Positions 1-8,639 of a DNA stretch of 64,000 bases are shown here, one piece after another. The translations under genes and the position numbers were made by a program. Position 1 is the first letter of the stretch, and each line of letters starts with the position of its first letter. Source of the DNA: Oscillospiraceae bacterium (GTDB lineage: Bacteria > Bacillota > Clostridia > Oscillospirales > Ruminococcaceae). The stretch spans positions 29,135-93,134 of the forward strand of contig JAGBCL010000108.1 of the NCBI GenBank assembly GCA_018110825.1. Direction: 5' to 3'. The notes under the pieces are model-generated. The model was not told the origin of the DNA and ran no database searches. It saw only the letters and a program-made list of their open reading frames with translations.

Positions 1-472
1 TAAAGCCGAGTTTGCCAGCATATTTTTCTTTGATTTCTGTTTCTATTTCCTCTGCCGAAGTACCTTTATATCCTCTTGCATTCCTCACTAATTCAGAATT
101 TATATTGCTAATGCCTACTTTTTCTTCTGTTTCAGCATTAAATTGGTTTAAAATCATTATTTGTTCTTTGGTTATACAAACCGACCTTGCAGTATAAAAA
201 TCATCAAAAGCATCTTTATACCTATTTTCAATTTCTGCATAGATTTCCGCCTTAGTCATACCGCTGTAATCAACAGCACGTCCAGCCGCCGCAACCTTGT
301 CAAGCTTCAGCTGTGTTTCAGCAATGCCGAGGTCAGCGGGTGCTGTCCTTGTGAATGTGTCTGTGTTCTGAGCCTTCTGAAGCTCAGTCTGAAAGCCTGT
401 GCCTGTTTCTTTTGCAACTGTATTGTATGTATAAACCGCATTGTTGTAATTACCGATACCCGAAATGCTCAT
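1..472 (-). CDS. Unknown protein, partial (runs off left edge)
   Basis: An ATG on the minus strand at 472, preceded by an AAAGGG ribosome binding site, opens a frame of about 157 codons that is still open at the window edge, so the C-terminus is missing. The product begins MSISGIGNYNNAVY and is rich in Glu, Ala and Lys; a segment reading SGMTKAEIYAEIE suggests amphipathic helices. No signal peptide or membrane segment is visible. The start lies 17 nt after the stop of the upstream permease, so the two are probably co-transcribed. I do not recognise the family and infer no function. Confidence 0.75.
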   Translation of the reverse strand, partial: MSISGIGNYNNAVYTYNTVAKETGTGFQTELQKAQNTDTFTRTAPADLGIAETQLKLDKVAAAGRAVDYSGMTKAEIYAEIENRYKDAFDDFYTARSVCITKEQIMILNQFNAETEEKVGISNINSELVRNARGYKGTSAEEIETEIKEKYAGKLGF

Positions 473-489
473 AAAAACACCCTTTCAAT

Positions 490-1188
490 TTATTTGTAAT
501 AATCCAGCTTCTTTTCAACCGCCGCAAACAGCGTTGTGAGAATTGCGTTCATTATGAAATAGAACACGCCCGCAATGAAAAGCGGGGTAAGGTTACTGTA
601 GGAAACCATCTGCTCCTTTGCCTTACGGAAGATTTCAGCGTAAGCGATAACCGACGCAAGCGAGGTATCCTTTACAAGCGTGATAACCTCGTTTGAGCTT
701 GCTGGAACAATTCTCTTGATAACCTGCGGAAGAACAACACGGAAAAATGTCTGACTCTTTGTCATACCAAGAGCCGCCGCCGCCTCGTACTGTCCCTTAG
801 GGATTGACTCAATACCGCCTCTGAAAATTTCAGCGAAGTACGCCGCATAGTTCAGTGCGAACGCAACAATCAGCGCATTGAACTGGTAGCTTTCGCTCTT
901 GATGTCAATTCCCGCAAAAAGGTTCTGGAGAAAAGCAGAATCCGAAACCTTCATCATTGGAATTGCGTAGTAAATTGTGATAATCTGAAGCATAAGAGGC
1001 GTACCTCTCATAATCAGTATGTACACGTTGATAAGCCAGGAAACAGGCTTGAATTTGCACATTTTAAGCAATGCAACAACCATACCAAGCGGAATGGAAA
1101 ACAGAAGAGTGAAGCCGAAAACCTTGAGCGTAGGCACAAGATATTTCAGGATAACCCCTGTACACTGGAGAATTTCTTCCCAAGTCAA
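490..1188 (-). CDS. Polar amino-acid ABC transporter permease (HisM/GlnP type)
   Basis: A 232-residue integral membrane protein with about five hydrophobic segments and the cytoplasmic EAA loop characteristic of binding-protein-dependent permeases (YEAAAALGMTKSQTFFRV, near residue 140), which docks on the ATPase subunit. Length and sequence fit the HisM/GlnP/ArtQ family that imports polar amino acids. The start is TTG at 1188: a GAGGTGA ribosome site lies just upstream and there is no better ATG. No solute-binding protein or ATPase is beside it inside the window; they would have to lie beyond the left edge or elsewhere. The substrate cannot be read from sequence. Confidence 0.9.
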   Translation of the reverse strand: MTWEEILQCTGVILKYLVPTLKVFGFTLLFSIPLGMVVALLKMCKFKPVSWLINVYILIMRGTPLMLQIITIYYAIPMMKVSDSAFLQNLFAGIDIKSESYQFNALIVAFALNYAAYFAEIFRGGIESIPKGQYEAAAALGMTKSQTFFRVVLPQVIKRIVPASSNEVITLVKDTSLASVIAYAEIFRKAKEQMVSYSNLTPLFIAGVFYFIMNAILTTLFAAVEKKLDYYK

Positions 1189-1252
1189 AAAATCACCTCA
1201 TATCAGAATTGCCATAATAATACGGCATCGCTTTATTACGATATTACAACTA

Positions 1253-1281
1253 ATTATACAACATTTTATTCCGCTTGGCAA
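1253..1281 (-). promoter_or_regulatory. Promoter for the amino-acid permease gene
   Basis: On the minus strand, TTGCCA (1276-1281) and TATAAT (1253-1258) are separated by 17 nt. The transcript would start near 1246 and carry a small hairpin (arms TGCCGTA and TATGGCA, about 1211-1228) just before the ribosome site. Confidence 0.7.
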
Positions 1282-1301
1282 TAGCTGACGGAAAATTTAG
1301 C

Positions 1302-1330
1302 TTGCAAAACAGCGCTGTATGTGATAAAAT
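1302..1330 (+). promoter_or_regulatory. Promoter for the U32-like gene
   Basis: TTGCAA (1302-1307), 17 nt, TAAAAT (1325-1330), about 30 nt before the ATG at 1361. It is divergent from the permease promoter in the same 170-bp gap. Confidence 0.65.
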
Positions 1331-1360
1331 TATTGTATATTCTTATTTCGGAGGAACACT

Positions 1361-2287
1361 ATGGATATCAACTTTCACATTCCAGATTTTACATATCATA
1401 TGTATCTCAATTCCCTGCTAATCAACACACTGCGCAAAAATCCAGAGTATTTCCATGACGGACTGAAAATTGCTTCCGTTTTCGGTAATTTTTACGGCAG
1501 TGTTTGGAACGGCGGACGTTATCTCGGCGGAATAACCGAACCGCAGATGCTTACTGCCGTAACCAAGGCACTGAATGACAAGGGTATAGCTATGCGCTTT
1601 ACTTTTACCAACCCGCTTATTACCGAAGAACACCTTGATGACGCTTTCAGCAATGCAATTCTTCGTGTCGCACACAATGGTCTTAACGAGGTAATCGTGG
1701 TATCTCCGATACTTGAAGAGTACATCCGTGAGAAGTACCCCCGCTACAAGATCACTTCCTCGACTTGCAAGGAAATCCGTGATATTAAGGGCGTTAAGGC
1801 AGAGCTGAAAAAGGATTATAAGTACGTTGTGCTTGATTACAATTTCAACAATCAGTTTGACAAGCTGGAGCAGATTGACGAAGCTGACCGTTCACGCTGT
1901 GAAATCCTTGTAAATGCCTGCTGTACACCGAATTGCCCACGCAGAGGTGAGCACTACCGTACAATCGGTCAGGACCAGATTGACGAGTGGACCTTCAAGA
2001 AAACGGGCAAGGACCCACGCACCTATGCTTCCAAAGAATTTAAATGTCAGTCAATGCTGCTTAATCTTTACGATACCGTGGGATTTTCCACACACATTTC
2101 ACCCCAGGCTATCTTTGAAAAGTATCTGCCTATGGGTTACAACAACTTCAAGATTGAGGGACGTACAATGCCTGATATCAACCTGCTTGAAACTTATATT
2201 TACTATATGGTCAAGCCTGAGTATCAGAATGAGGTGCGTCTGAAAATGGCACTTGCACTTACCAAACGTCATAAATATTTTATCTAA
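1361..2287 (+). CDS. U32-peptidase-like conserved protein
   Basis: 308 residues, ATG preceded by GGAGG. A cysteine cluster (ACCTPNCPRRGEH, about residue 187) and a late NNFKIEGRT motif (about residue 265) resemble parts of the U32 family, whose members (UbiU/UbiV, RlhA, TrhP) are TIM-barrel proteins, several with an iron-sulfur cluster used in hydroxylation. Compared with the full U32 protein at 42363-44399 this one is short and has only the barrel-like part. The protein looks cytoplasmic. It is a single-gene unit between its own promoter and a strong terminator. Family assignment is moderate; the substrate is unknown. Confidence 0.6.
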   Translation: MDINFHIPDFTYHMYLNSLLINTLRKNPEYFHDGLKIASVFGNFYGSVWNGGRYLGGITEPQMLTAVTKALNDKGIAMRFTFTNPLITEEHLDDAFSNAILRVAHNGLNEVIVVSPILEEYIREKYPRYKITSSTCKEIRDIKGVKAELKKDYKYVVLDYNFNNQFDKLEQIDEADRSRCEILVNACCTPNCPRRGEHYRTIGQDQIDEWTFKKTGKDPRTYASKEFKCQSMLLNLYDTVGFSTHISPQAIFEKYLPMGYNNFKIEGRTMPDINLLETYIYYMVKPEYQNEVRLKMALALTKRHKYFI

Positions 2288-2292
2288 AACAA

Positions 2293-2320
2293 ACGGCGTA
2301 CCGTTAATTCGGTACGCCGT
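2293..2320. terminator. Bidirectional terminator
   Basis: A perfect 11-bp stem (ACGGCGTACCG at 2293-2303 with CGGTACGCCGT at 2310-2320) and a 6-nt loop lie between two convergent genes that end at 2287 and 2325. Confidence 0.85.
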
Positions 2321-2324
2321 AATT

Positions 2325-3275
2325 TTATGTATAGTCAATTCCTGCTTCATCAAGCATTCCGCGGACTTTTTCGAGGTGTTTTTTCAGTGAAGGTTTGTCG
2401 GTGTTTTCGAAGCGTTCAAGTGCAACGCGGAAGCTTTCCGCGGATTTTTCTTTTTCGCCAAGCTTGCAGTAAAGCATTGCGTAATCAAGGCAGCACAGAT
2501 TTTTTGCTTCATCTGTCAGAGCGAACACCTTATTGATTTGCGCCGCTTTATCGTGAATTTCCAATGCCAGATTATACAATTCAAGAGATTTTTCAAATTC
2601 CTGATTTATCATAGTATAATTAAGATAACTATGAAAAACACCTAATTGTTCCGATAAAGTCATATCCCACTTCAGTTTTAAAATGTCATCATTTTTGGAA
2701 TATGTACGAAGGTAATTTTCTGCATCATCCTTATAATCGTAATACATCAGCTGTGTTTCAAGATACATTATTTTCTCAGCTTTTTTCTTTGGTGATATTT
2801 GTGAAAGCAACTTAAAACATTCATCAGCTTCATTGTCCATACAACTTTCAGCATACACCTGAATGAGAAAATAAACAGCATTAAGCTTTTCATATGGCGT
2901 TTTTGCTTTTGACAAGGTGGCTTTCAACCATTTGATTTTATCATCAGTACCCAGCTTCATTGCTTCGGTATATTTTTTTCCAAGCACCGCACTCTTAATT
3001 ATATCCATTACTGTCATTTTATGTTGTCTTGCAAAGCTTATCAGAAAAACAATTATTCCAACAATTACAAGAACTGCAATCATAGCCAACCAGCGTAACA
3101 GCTTTGTGCCAAAGCTGACACCAATAGGTGCAAAAAAGAATATAAAGCCCGATATAACACCAAAAATCAACAGACACGGAGGCAGAAACTTAGTTACATT
3201 TTTATTTAATTTGTCAAACTTTCCCCGCTCCTCCTCCAGAGCCTTTTCCAGCATCTCCCTCGTAACCTCAAACAT
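2325..3275 (-). CDS. Membrane-anchored TPR-like protein of unknown function
   Basis: 316 residues. After a charged N-terminus come two adjacent hydrophobic segments (about residues 32-52 and 62-84), then a soluble helical region with repeated helix pairs and a late stretch (KLGEKEKSAESFRVALERF) typical of tetratricopeptide repeats, which usually bind other proteins. The start at 3275 is preceded by AAAGGGG. It lies downstream of valS on the same strand, past a weak hairpin. No specific function can be given; similar small membrane/TPR proteins are common in Ruminococcus-type genomes. Confidence 0.7.
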   Translation of the reverse strand: MFEVTREMLEKALEEERGKFDKLNKNVTKFLPPCLLIFGVISGFIFFFAPIGVSFGTKLLRWLAMIAVLVIVGIIVFLISFARQHKMTVMDIIKSAVLGKKYTEAMKLGTDDKIKWLKATLSKAKTPYEKLNAVYFLIQVYAESCMDNEADECFKLLSQISPKKKAEKIMYLETQLMYYDYKDDAENYLRTYSKNDDILKLKWDMTLSEQLGVFHSYLNYTMINQEFEKSLELYNLALEIHDKAAQINKVFALTDEAKNLCCLDYAMLYCKLGEKEKSAESFRVALERFENTDKPSLKKHLEKVRGMLDEAGIDYT

Positions 3276-3302
3276 ACCAAAACCCCTTTACGTCATAGTA
3301 TA

Positions 3303-3330
3303 ACAGCACACTAAAAATATAGTGTGCTGT
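3303..3330 (-). terminator. Hairpin after valS
   Basis: An 11-bp stem (ACAGCACACTA with TAGTGTGCTGT) and a 6-nt loop. The T-tract after it is poor on both strands, so it may be a leaky terminator or an mRNA 3'-end structure between valS and the membrane/TPR gene. Confidence 0.55.
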
Positions 3331-3363
3331 TGTTATGTTATCAAAACTTATTTCACAAGAACC

Positions 3364-5985
3364 TTATTTCATAAGGGCAGCAATTGATTGTTCAATCTTT
3401 GCCATCTTTTCCTGTGCCTTTGCAAGCTTAGCCTTTTCAGCTTCAACCTGCTGTGCAGGTGCCTTTGCAACGAAGCCTGCGTTGTTGAGCTTGCCCTGTG
3501 AGAAGTCGATGTCCTTCTGAACAGCAGCCTTTTCCTTGTTAAGACGTGCAAGCTCCTTTTCCTTGTCAACCAGCTCGTCCATAGGAATGAAAATTCTTGC
3601 GCAGTCTGTAACAACTGTTACAGCGTCAGGCATATCAACCTTGTCAGCGATAACAATTTCAGCCGCAGAAGCAAGACGCTCGAAGAAGAGTCTGCCCTGC
3701 TCGAAGATTTCAGCTTCAGCTGTTTCAATGTGGAGAGCAGCCTTCTTGGAAGGCGGTACGTTCATCTCTGCACGGCGGTTTCTGATGCCGCGGATTGCAG
3801 CGATAATCTTTTCAAACTGTGCTTCCTCTACAGCAAAGTCAAGCTTTTCATCGTAAGTCGGGAATGTGGAGAGGATACAAGGTACGTCACTGTCAGAAAC
3901 AGCAGACCAGATTTCCTCTGTGATATAAGGCATGAATGGGTGGAGAAGCTTGAGCATACCCTGCATTACCCAAACGAGAACAGCCTGTGCAGTCTCAGCA
4001 GTTTCGCCGCCTGCAGCAATTCTTGGCTTTGTAAGCTCAATGTACCAGTCACAGTAAACGTCCCAGATAAAGTCATAAAGCTTTGCAACAGCAACGCCAA
4101 GTTCGAATGCTTCGAGATTTTCGTTTACTTCCTTGGCAAGACGGTTGAACTTGCTGATAATCCACTTGTCCTCAACGTTGAGGTTGGCAGGAATACCATT
4201 AAGTTTGAAATCGTCAGGAAGATTCATCATAATGAAACGGGAAGCGTTCCAGAGCTTGTTTGCGAAGTTTCTGGAGGCCTTTACCTTGTCTTCGATGTAA
4301 CGCATATCGTTACCCGGTGCATTACCTGTAGCAAGCATAAAGCGGAGTGCGTCAGCACCGTACTTTTCAATTTCTTCCAGTGGGTCAACGCCGTTGCCCA
4401 GGGACTTGGACATCTTTCTGCCCTGTGCGTCACGAACAAGACCGTGGATAAGAACTGTATCAAAAGGAACTTCACCCATATGTTCAAGGCCGCTGAACAT
4501 CATTCTGATTACCCAGAAGAAGATGATGTCATAGCCTGTTACGAGTGTGTTTGTAGGGTAGAAGTATTTGAGATCCTCAGTATTCTCAGGCCAGCCGAGT
4601 GTAGAGAATGGCCAGAGAGCAGAGCTGAACCATGTATCGAGAGTATCCTCGTCCTGACGCATTGGCTTGCCGCACTTAGGACAAACTGCACCGTTTTCCT
4701 TTGTTACAACCATTTCACCACACTCGTCGCAGTAGAATGCAGGAATCTGGTGACCCCACCAGACCTGACGGGAAATACACCAGTCCTTGATGTTTTCAAG
4801 CCAGTGGTAGTAAATCTTGTCAAAACGTTCAGGAACGAACTTTGTCTTGCCTGTCTTTACGGCGTCGATAGCAGGACCTGCGAGAGGTTCCATCTTAACG
4901 AACCACTGTGTGGAAACCTTCGGTTCAACAGTTGTTCCGCAGCGGTAGCAAGTACCAACATTGTGAGCGTGGTCCTCAACCTTGATGAGTGCGCCTTCAG
5001 CTTCAAGGTCAGCAACGATTGCCTTTCTTGCGTCGTATCTGTCCATACCTGCGTACTTAGGATAGTCAGCAACAATCTTAGCGTCATCTGTCATAACGTT
5101 GATAACAGGGAGGTTGTGACGAAGACCAACTTCAAAGTCGTTAGGGTCGTGAGCAGGTGTAATCTTTACAACACCTGTACCGAAGTCCATTTCAACATAA
5201 GTATCAGCAACAATAGGGATTTCACGGTGTACAAGCGGAAGAATAACTGTCTTGCCAATCATATCCTTGTAGCGCTCATCATCAGGGTGAACAGCAACAG
5301 CTGTATCGCCGAGGAGTGTTTCAGGACGTGTTGTAGCGAGTTCAATGTAGCCGCTGCCGTCGGAAAGAGGGTAGCGGAGGTGCCAGAAGTGGCCTGCCTG
5401 ATCCTCGTAGTTAACCTCAGCATCGGAGATAGATGTCTTACAGTGCGGACACCAGTTGATAATTCTTTCGCCGCGGTAGATAAGTCCCTTGTTGTAAAGA
5501 TTTACGAAAACCTCACGGACAGCCTTGTTACAGCCTTCGTCCATTGTGAAGCGTTCTCTTGACCAGTCGCAGGAACAGCCGAGCTTCTTGAGCTGTTCAA
5601 CAATTCTGCCGCCGAACTTAGCCTTCCAAGCCCAAGCACGTTCCATAAATGCTTCACGGCCGATGCCTTCCTTAGTAAGGCCTTCCTCAGCCATAGCCGC
5701 AACAATCTTTGCTTCAGTTGCGATAGCAGCGTGGTCAGTACCCGGAAGCCACAGTGCAGCATAGCCGCTCATTCTCTTCCATCTTACAAGGATATCTTGC
5801 AAGGTTTCGTCGAGAGCGTGTCCCATATGGAGCTGACCTGTGATGTTTGGCGGTGGGATAACGATAGTGTAAGGCTTCTTGTCAGGGTCACGGTGAGCCT
5901 TGAAGCAGTCGTTGTCCATCCAGAATTTATATATTTTATCCTCTACTTCCTTTGGGTCATAGAGCTTTGAAAGCTCCTTCTTCAT
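3364..5985 (-). CDS. valS: Valyl-tRNA synthetase
   Basis: Class I synthetase that charges tRNA-Val. It has the HIGH-type motif HMGH (residues 53-56), the KMSKS signature (about 524-528), a CP1 editing domain, a zinc-ribbon pair of CxxC motifs (about 410-435), and a C-terminal coiled coil rich in Lys, Glu and Ala that contacts tRNA. The frame extends upstream to 6096, but the start chosen is the ATG at 5985, giving 873 residues (usual for the family), with AAAGGAT 11 nt before it; the extra 37 codons look like untranslated leader. Unlike the other synthetase genes in this window, no T-box leader is visible. Confidence 0.97.
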   Translation of the reverse strand: MKKELSKLYDPKEVEDKIYKFWMDNDCFKAHRDPDKKPYTIVIPPPNITGQLHMGHALDETLQDILVRWKRMSGYAALWLPGTDHAAIATEAKIVAAMAEEGLTKEGIGREAFMERAWAWKAKFGGRIVEQLKKLGCSCDWSRERFTMDEGCNKAVREVFVNLYNKGLIYRGERIINWCPHCKTSISDAEVNYEDQAGHFWHLRYPLSDGSGYIELATTRPETLLGDTAVAVHPDDERYKDMIGKTVILPLVHREIPIVADTYVEMDFGTGVVKITPAHDPNDFEVGLRHNLPVINVMTDDAKIVADYPKYAGMDRYDARKAIVADLEAEGALIKVEDHAHNVGTCYRCGTTVEPKVSTQWFVKMEPLAGPAIDAVKTGKTKFVPERFDKIYYHWLENIKDWCISRQVWWGHQIPAFYCDECGEMVVTKENGAVCPKCGKPMRQDEDTLDTWFSSALWPFSTLGWPENTEDLKYFYPTNTLVTGYDIIFFWVIRMMFSGLEHMGEVPFDTVLIHGLVRDAQGRKMSKSLGNGVDPLEEIEKYGADALRFMLATGNAPGNDMRYIEDKVKASRNFANKLWNASRFIMMNLPDDFKLNGIPANLNVEDKWIISKFNRLAKEVNENLEAFELGVAVAKLYDFIWDVYCDWYIELTKPRIAAGGETAETAQAVLVWVMQGMLKLLHPFMPYITEEIWSAVSDSDVPCILSTFPTYDEKLDFAVEEAQFEKIIAAIRGIRNRRAEMNVPPSKKAALHIETAEAEIFEQGRLFFERLASAAEIVIADKVDMPDAVTVVTDCARIFIPMDELVDKEKELARLNKEKAAVQKDIDFSQGKLNNAGFVAKAPAQQVEAEKAKLAKAQEKMAKIEQSIAALMK

Positions 5986-6025
5986 TTCAAAACCAATCCT
6001 TTCGTGAAAATAAGTATACTTTGTA

Positions 6026-6054
6026 ATTATATCACATTTTTTTGGAACAATCAA
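6026..6054 (-). promoter_or_regulatory. valS promoter
   Basis: Minus-strand TTGATT (6049-6054), 17 nt, TATAAT (6026-6031), with TGTGA before the -10 box. It gives a short leader of about 35 nt with no room for a T-box. Confidence 0.75.
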
Positions 6055-6089
6055 CAATTTTGGTAAAAAAATAATCACGGTGTCAATTC

Positions 6090-6118
6090 TTGACAATAGA
6101 TACCGACAATGCTATAAT
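6090..6118 (+). promoter_or_regulatory. Consensus promoter for the secreted-protein gene
   Basis: TTGACA (6090-6095), 17 nt, TATAAT (6113-6118): a perfect consensus promoter. The downstream start codon is at 6205. Confidence 0.85.
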
Positions 6119-6204
6119 TTTAACATATTATACATATTTGGAATGAAAAATTCTGCTGTTCTGAATTGTTTTAATCATATATGACATTGAAAGGTTGTGC
6201 TGTA

Positions 6205-7908
6205 ATGAATAAAAACATAGCAATATTTATCACAGTTATATTTACTGTAATTATGCTGTTTCCTGCGGTGTGCGTTTCGGCAAAGGAAGCTGAACTGAAC
6301 GTTTCGTTCACATCTACAGAAAACAGTATTACCCTTGAATGGGAAGCGACAGGAGAGAAAATACTGCAAAGTACGGTTTACAAGTACAATTCCGCAAAGA
6401 AGAAGTATACAAAGCTTACTTCAACCTCAAAGAAAAGCTATACCGAAAAGAAGCTTGACGCAGGCGAAAGGGTGCAGTATAAAATTACCGCAAAGCTCAG
6501 AGGCGGAAAAACCGTTTCTAAAATTATAACAGCAAATACCCTGCTTGAAGATATCCCTATGCACGACGAAGATTATCAGGGAAGCACAAAGGCGTTTGTA
6601 TACAGCCGTTATGACACAAATACGAATTACCTGATTTACCGAAATTGCAGCGGTGAAAAGGTTATTTACAAATCAAACAAGTATTTCGATTATGAAATAT
6701 CCATTTCCGAGGACGGAACAACGGTTTATTACGCTATAAATGATATCCTTTACCGCTACTCATATGCGGAAGGCAAAAGCAAAAAAACAACCGCATTGCC
6801 AAGCGATGATGAAACTGTTCGTAACAGCGGTCATACCGTCATTTCGTCCTCCAATGGTGAATATTGTCTTGTCAGAAGCTGGAAGTCTTTCCGAGGAGAT
6901 ACTGATTGCTATAAAAATTATTTTACAATCTGGCACGACGGTAAAACCGTTACATCGGAATACACAAGTTATTATCCTATTAGTGTTAAAGGTATTTCAA
7001 ACGACGGAAGAGTTTTTTACATCGACGACCCTGAGGAAAAATTTGAACTGCACTTATTCAGCTTTGATACGGGAAAGGATGAAGTGTTTGCCGAAATAGA
7101 CTTAGAGGGATACCCTTACAGAACCGATGTATTCTTTGATAAAAACAGCTACATTATTGAAAGTTTAGATCTTATTTACGGAAAAATCGGGTCTGCATAC
7201 CAAAATGCAGTCAGCGATTTATACCGTGTTATTAAATATGATGGAAAAAGTGCAATAGTTACAACGGATGATGACACCGTTTACCGTTTGAATTTGGAAA
7301 ACGGCGACTCACTGGAACTTGTGAACGGTTTTTCATACTTTGCTTGCACCGAGGATATGGACACGGCTGTTCTCTGTGATTACCAAAGTAAAAAACTTGT
7401 GCGGCTTTCAGGCTGGAATGAAAAGGAAAACTGCTACAAAAACAGGCAGGAAATTTCTGTGCCCGAGCTTACCCATTGTCACACTATTGGCAGCTATTCC
7501 CCCGATTTGAATATCGTATGTATCAAAAATGAGTCAATTGAAGGCTCAAGCCTTATCGCATATTTTGACAGCGGAATTTTTCAGGAAACAAAGTGCAGTT
7601 ATTACCCCATTATTGACCGTTTCGGAAACGTACTGCTCCGTGAAAATGGAGCTAATTGGTATTTATTAAAGCCTGACGGAAGTGAAACGTACATTTTCAA
7701 TGACGGAAACACTTACTACAATATGTGTGATGAACGCATAGGCGGCTTTGTTATTCTTGGTCGTGAGGAAATAGTAAGTGAGGGTGACGGCTGGGACTAC
7801 GGTTATTACGTTGAATACTACATTGACGAAAACGGAAAGCCCGTTTACCTCTGGGATGACAGAGAAGATTTTGAAATTACCTACGCTCGTGATCCTGAAG
7901 AAGAATAG
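6205..7908 (+). CDS. Secreted protein with fibronectin-III-like and propeller-like regions, unknown function
   Basis: About 567 residues from the ATG at 6205. The frame also has an ATG at 6181, but AAAGGT lies correctly before 6205 and the product then begins with a clean signal peptide (basic start, hydrophobic core, cleavage after VSA). Residues about 28-115 look like a fibronectin type III domain (ITLEWEATG and a YKITAKLRGGK strand). The rest is a series of beta-rich segments with SEDGTTVYYA- and SPDLNIVCIK-like repeats, as seen in beta-propellers of the WD40/DPP-IV type. It would act outside the cell or at the surface. No catalytic motif was found. Expressed as a single gene between its own promoter and terminator. 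Confidence 0.75.
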   Translation: MNKNIAIFITVIFTVIMLFPAVCVSAKEAELNVSFTSTENSITLEWEATGEKILQSTVYKYNSAKKKYTKLTSTSKKSYTEKKLDAGERVQYKITAKLRGGKTVSKIITANTLLEDIPMHDEDYQGSTKAFVYSRYDTNTNYLIYRNCSGEKVIYKSNKYFDYEISISEDGTTVYYAINDILYRYSYAEGKSKKTTALPSDDETVRNSGHTVISSSNGEYCLVRSWKSFRGDTDCYKNYFTIWHDGKTVTSEYTSYYPISVKGISNDGRVFYIDDPEEKFELHLFSFDTGKDEVFAEIDLEGYPYRTDVFFDKNSYIIESLDLIYGKIGSAYQNAVSDLYRVIKYDGKSAIVTTDDDTVYRLNLENGDSLELVNGFSYFACTEDMDTAVLCDYQSKKLVRLSGWNEKENCYKNRQEISVPELTHCHTIGSYSPDLNIVCIKNESIEGSSLIAYFDSGIFQETKCSYYPIIDRFGNVLLRENGANWYLLKPDGSETYIFNDGNTYYNMCDERIGGFVILGREEIVSEGDGWDYGYYVEYYIDENGKPVYLWDDREDFEITYARDPEEE

Positions 7909-7920
7909 TATTGCGTTGAA

Positions 7921-7953
7921 AAAGGGTATCGGAACAAAAATCCGATACCCTTT
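7921..7953. terminator. Bidirectional terminator
   Basis: Stem AAAGGGTATCGG (7921-7932) with CCGATACCCTTT (7942-7953). T-rich sequence follows on both strands, serving the convergent genes ending at 7908 and 7957. Confidence 0.9.
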
Positions 7954-7956
7954 ATT

Positions 7957-8541
7957 TTATAGCTTTACTTTCATAAACCCATGTTTGTTGCAATAGAAAT
8001 ACAGCACACCGCCGCCAATACGCGGTAGCCTTATTGCCGCTTCCTGCTCGGGATAGAGCTTCACGAGGTGCACCCTGTCACAGCCTGCGTATGCCGCAAA
8101 GGTGATGTAGTGCGCCTTGCTCATTTCGTGGGAAAACGTCACGTAGAATTCGCCGTCAATGTCCTCGATTTTCGGCGTGTGCCCCTCATCAGGTGCAACA
8201 GCTTCAAGGGGCGCAAGCTTTCTTCCGCAGCAGGAAATTTCCCCGCTTGCCGCTGCCGTAAAAATGTTTCCGCACTCGGTGCAGATGTAGAATTTAACTC
8301 TTTTCATATTTCCTCCGATTGTATTGTTGCTTGTGATTTTGCCGTCAAGGAGAGTTTCAACGGGAACTCCGAACAATTCCGCAATATCGTTCAGCACGGA
8401 AATGTCGGGACAGCCCAGTCCACGCTCCCATTTTGAAACAGCCTTGTCGCTGACAAGAAGCTTTTCGGCAACCTGTGCCTGTGTGAAACCTTTTTCGGTA
8501 CGGAGCTTTCTGAACAGCGCTCCCATTTTTACGGAATCCAT
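7957..8541 (-). CDS. XRE-family regulator fused to a desulfoferrodoxin-like domain
   Basis: 194 residues from the ATG at 8541 (GAAAGGAAG about 7 nt upstream; an ATG two codons earlier abuts the ribosome site and upstream extensions are promoter sequence). Residues about 5-60 are a Cro/CI helix-turn-helix (FTQAQVAEKLLVSDKAVSKWERG). After a linker, residues about 76-194 match the superoxide reductase/desulfoferrodoxin family: an N-terminal zinc/iron-ribbon pair (CTECG and CCGRKL), then a domain with HEMSKAHYITF and a final CNKHGF motif, whose Cys and His residues supply the SOR iron site in that family. This suggests a DNA-binding protein able to sense iron or superoxide; that role is inferred. 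Confidence 0.8.
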   Translation of the reverse strand: MDSVKMGALFRKLRTEKGFTQAQVAEKLLVSDKAVSKWERGLGCPDISVLNDIAELFGVPVETLLDGKITSNNTIGGNMKRVKFYICTECGNIFTAAASGEISCCGRKLAPLEAVAPDEGHTPKIEDIDGEFYVTFSHEMSKAHYITFAAYAGCDRVHLVKLYPEQEAAIRLPRIGGGVLYFYCNKHGFMKVKL

Positions 8542-8563
8542 AGTCATCTTCCTTTCTGTCACA

Positions 8564-8592
8564 ATTATAGCAGACAGCATAGAATAAAGCAA
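8564..8592 (-). promoter_or_regulatory. Promoter for the XRE/desulfoferrodoxin-like gene
   Basis: Minus-strand TTGCTT (8587-8592), 17 nt, TATAAT (8564-8569). It lies between the upstream gene's terminator and the start codon at 8541. Confidence 0.75.
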
Positions 8593-8607
8593 TAAACCAA
8601 ACGTAGA

Positions 8608-8634
8608 GAAAAACGGCAGGGACAAGCCCTGCCG
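8608..8634 (-). terminator. Terminator after the diguanylate cyclase gene
   Basis: An 8-bp GC-rich stem (CGGCAGGG 8614-8621 with CCCTGCCG 8627-8634) followed on the minus strand by a TTTTTCTC tract. Confidence 0.88.
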
Positions 8635-8639
8635 CAAAA

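Noticed and set aside
3730-5562. A 610-codon plus-strand open frame opposite valS
   Set aside because: It lies wholly inside valS, has shadow-frame composition and no ribosome site.
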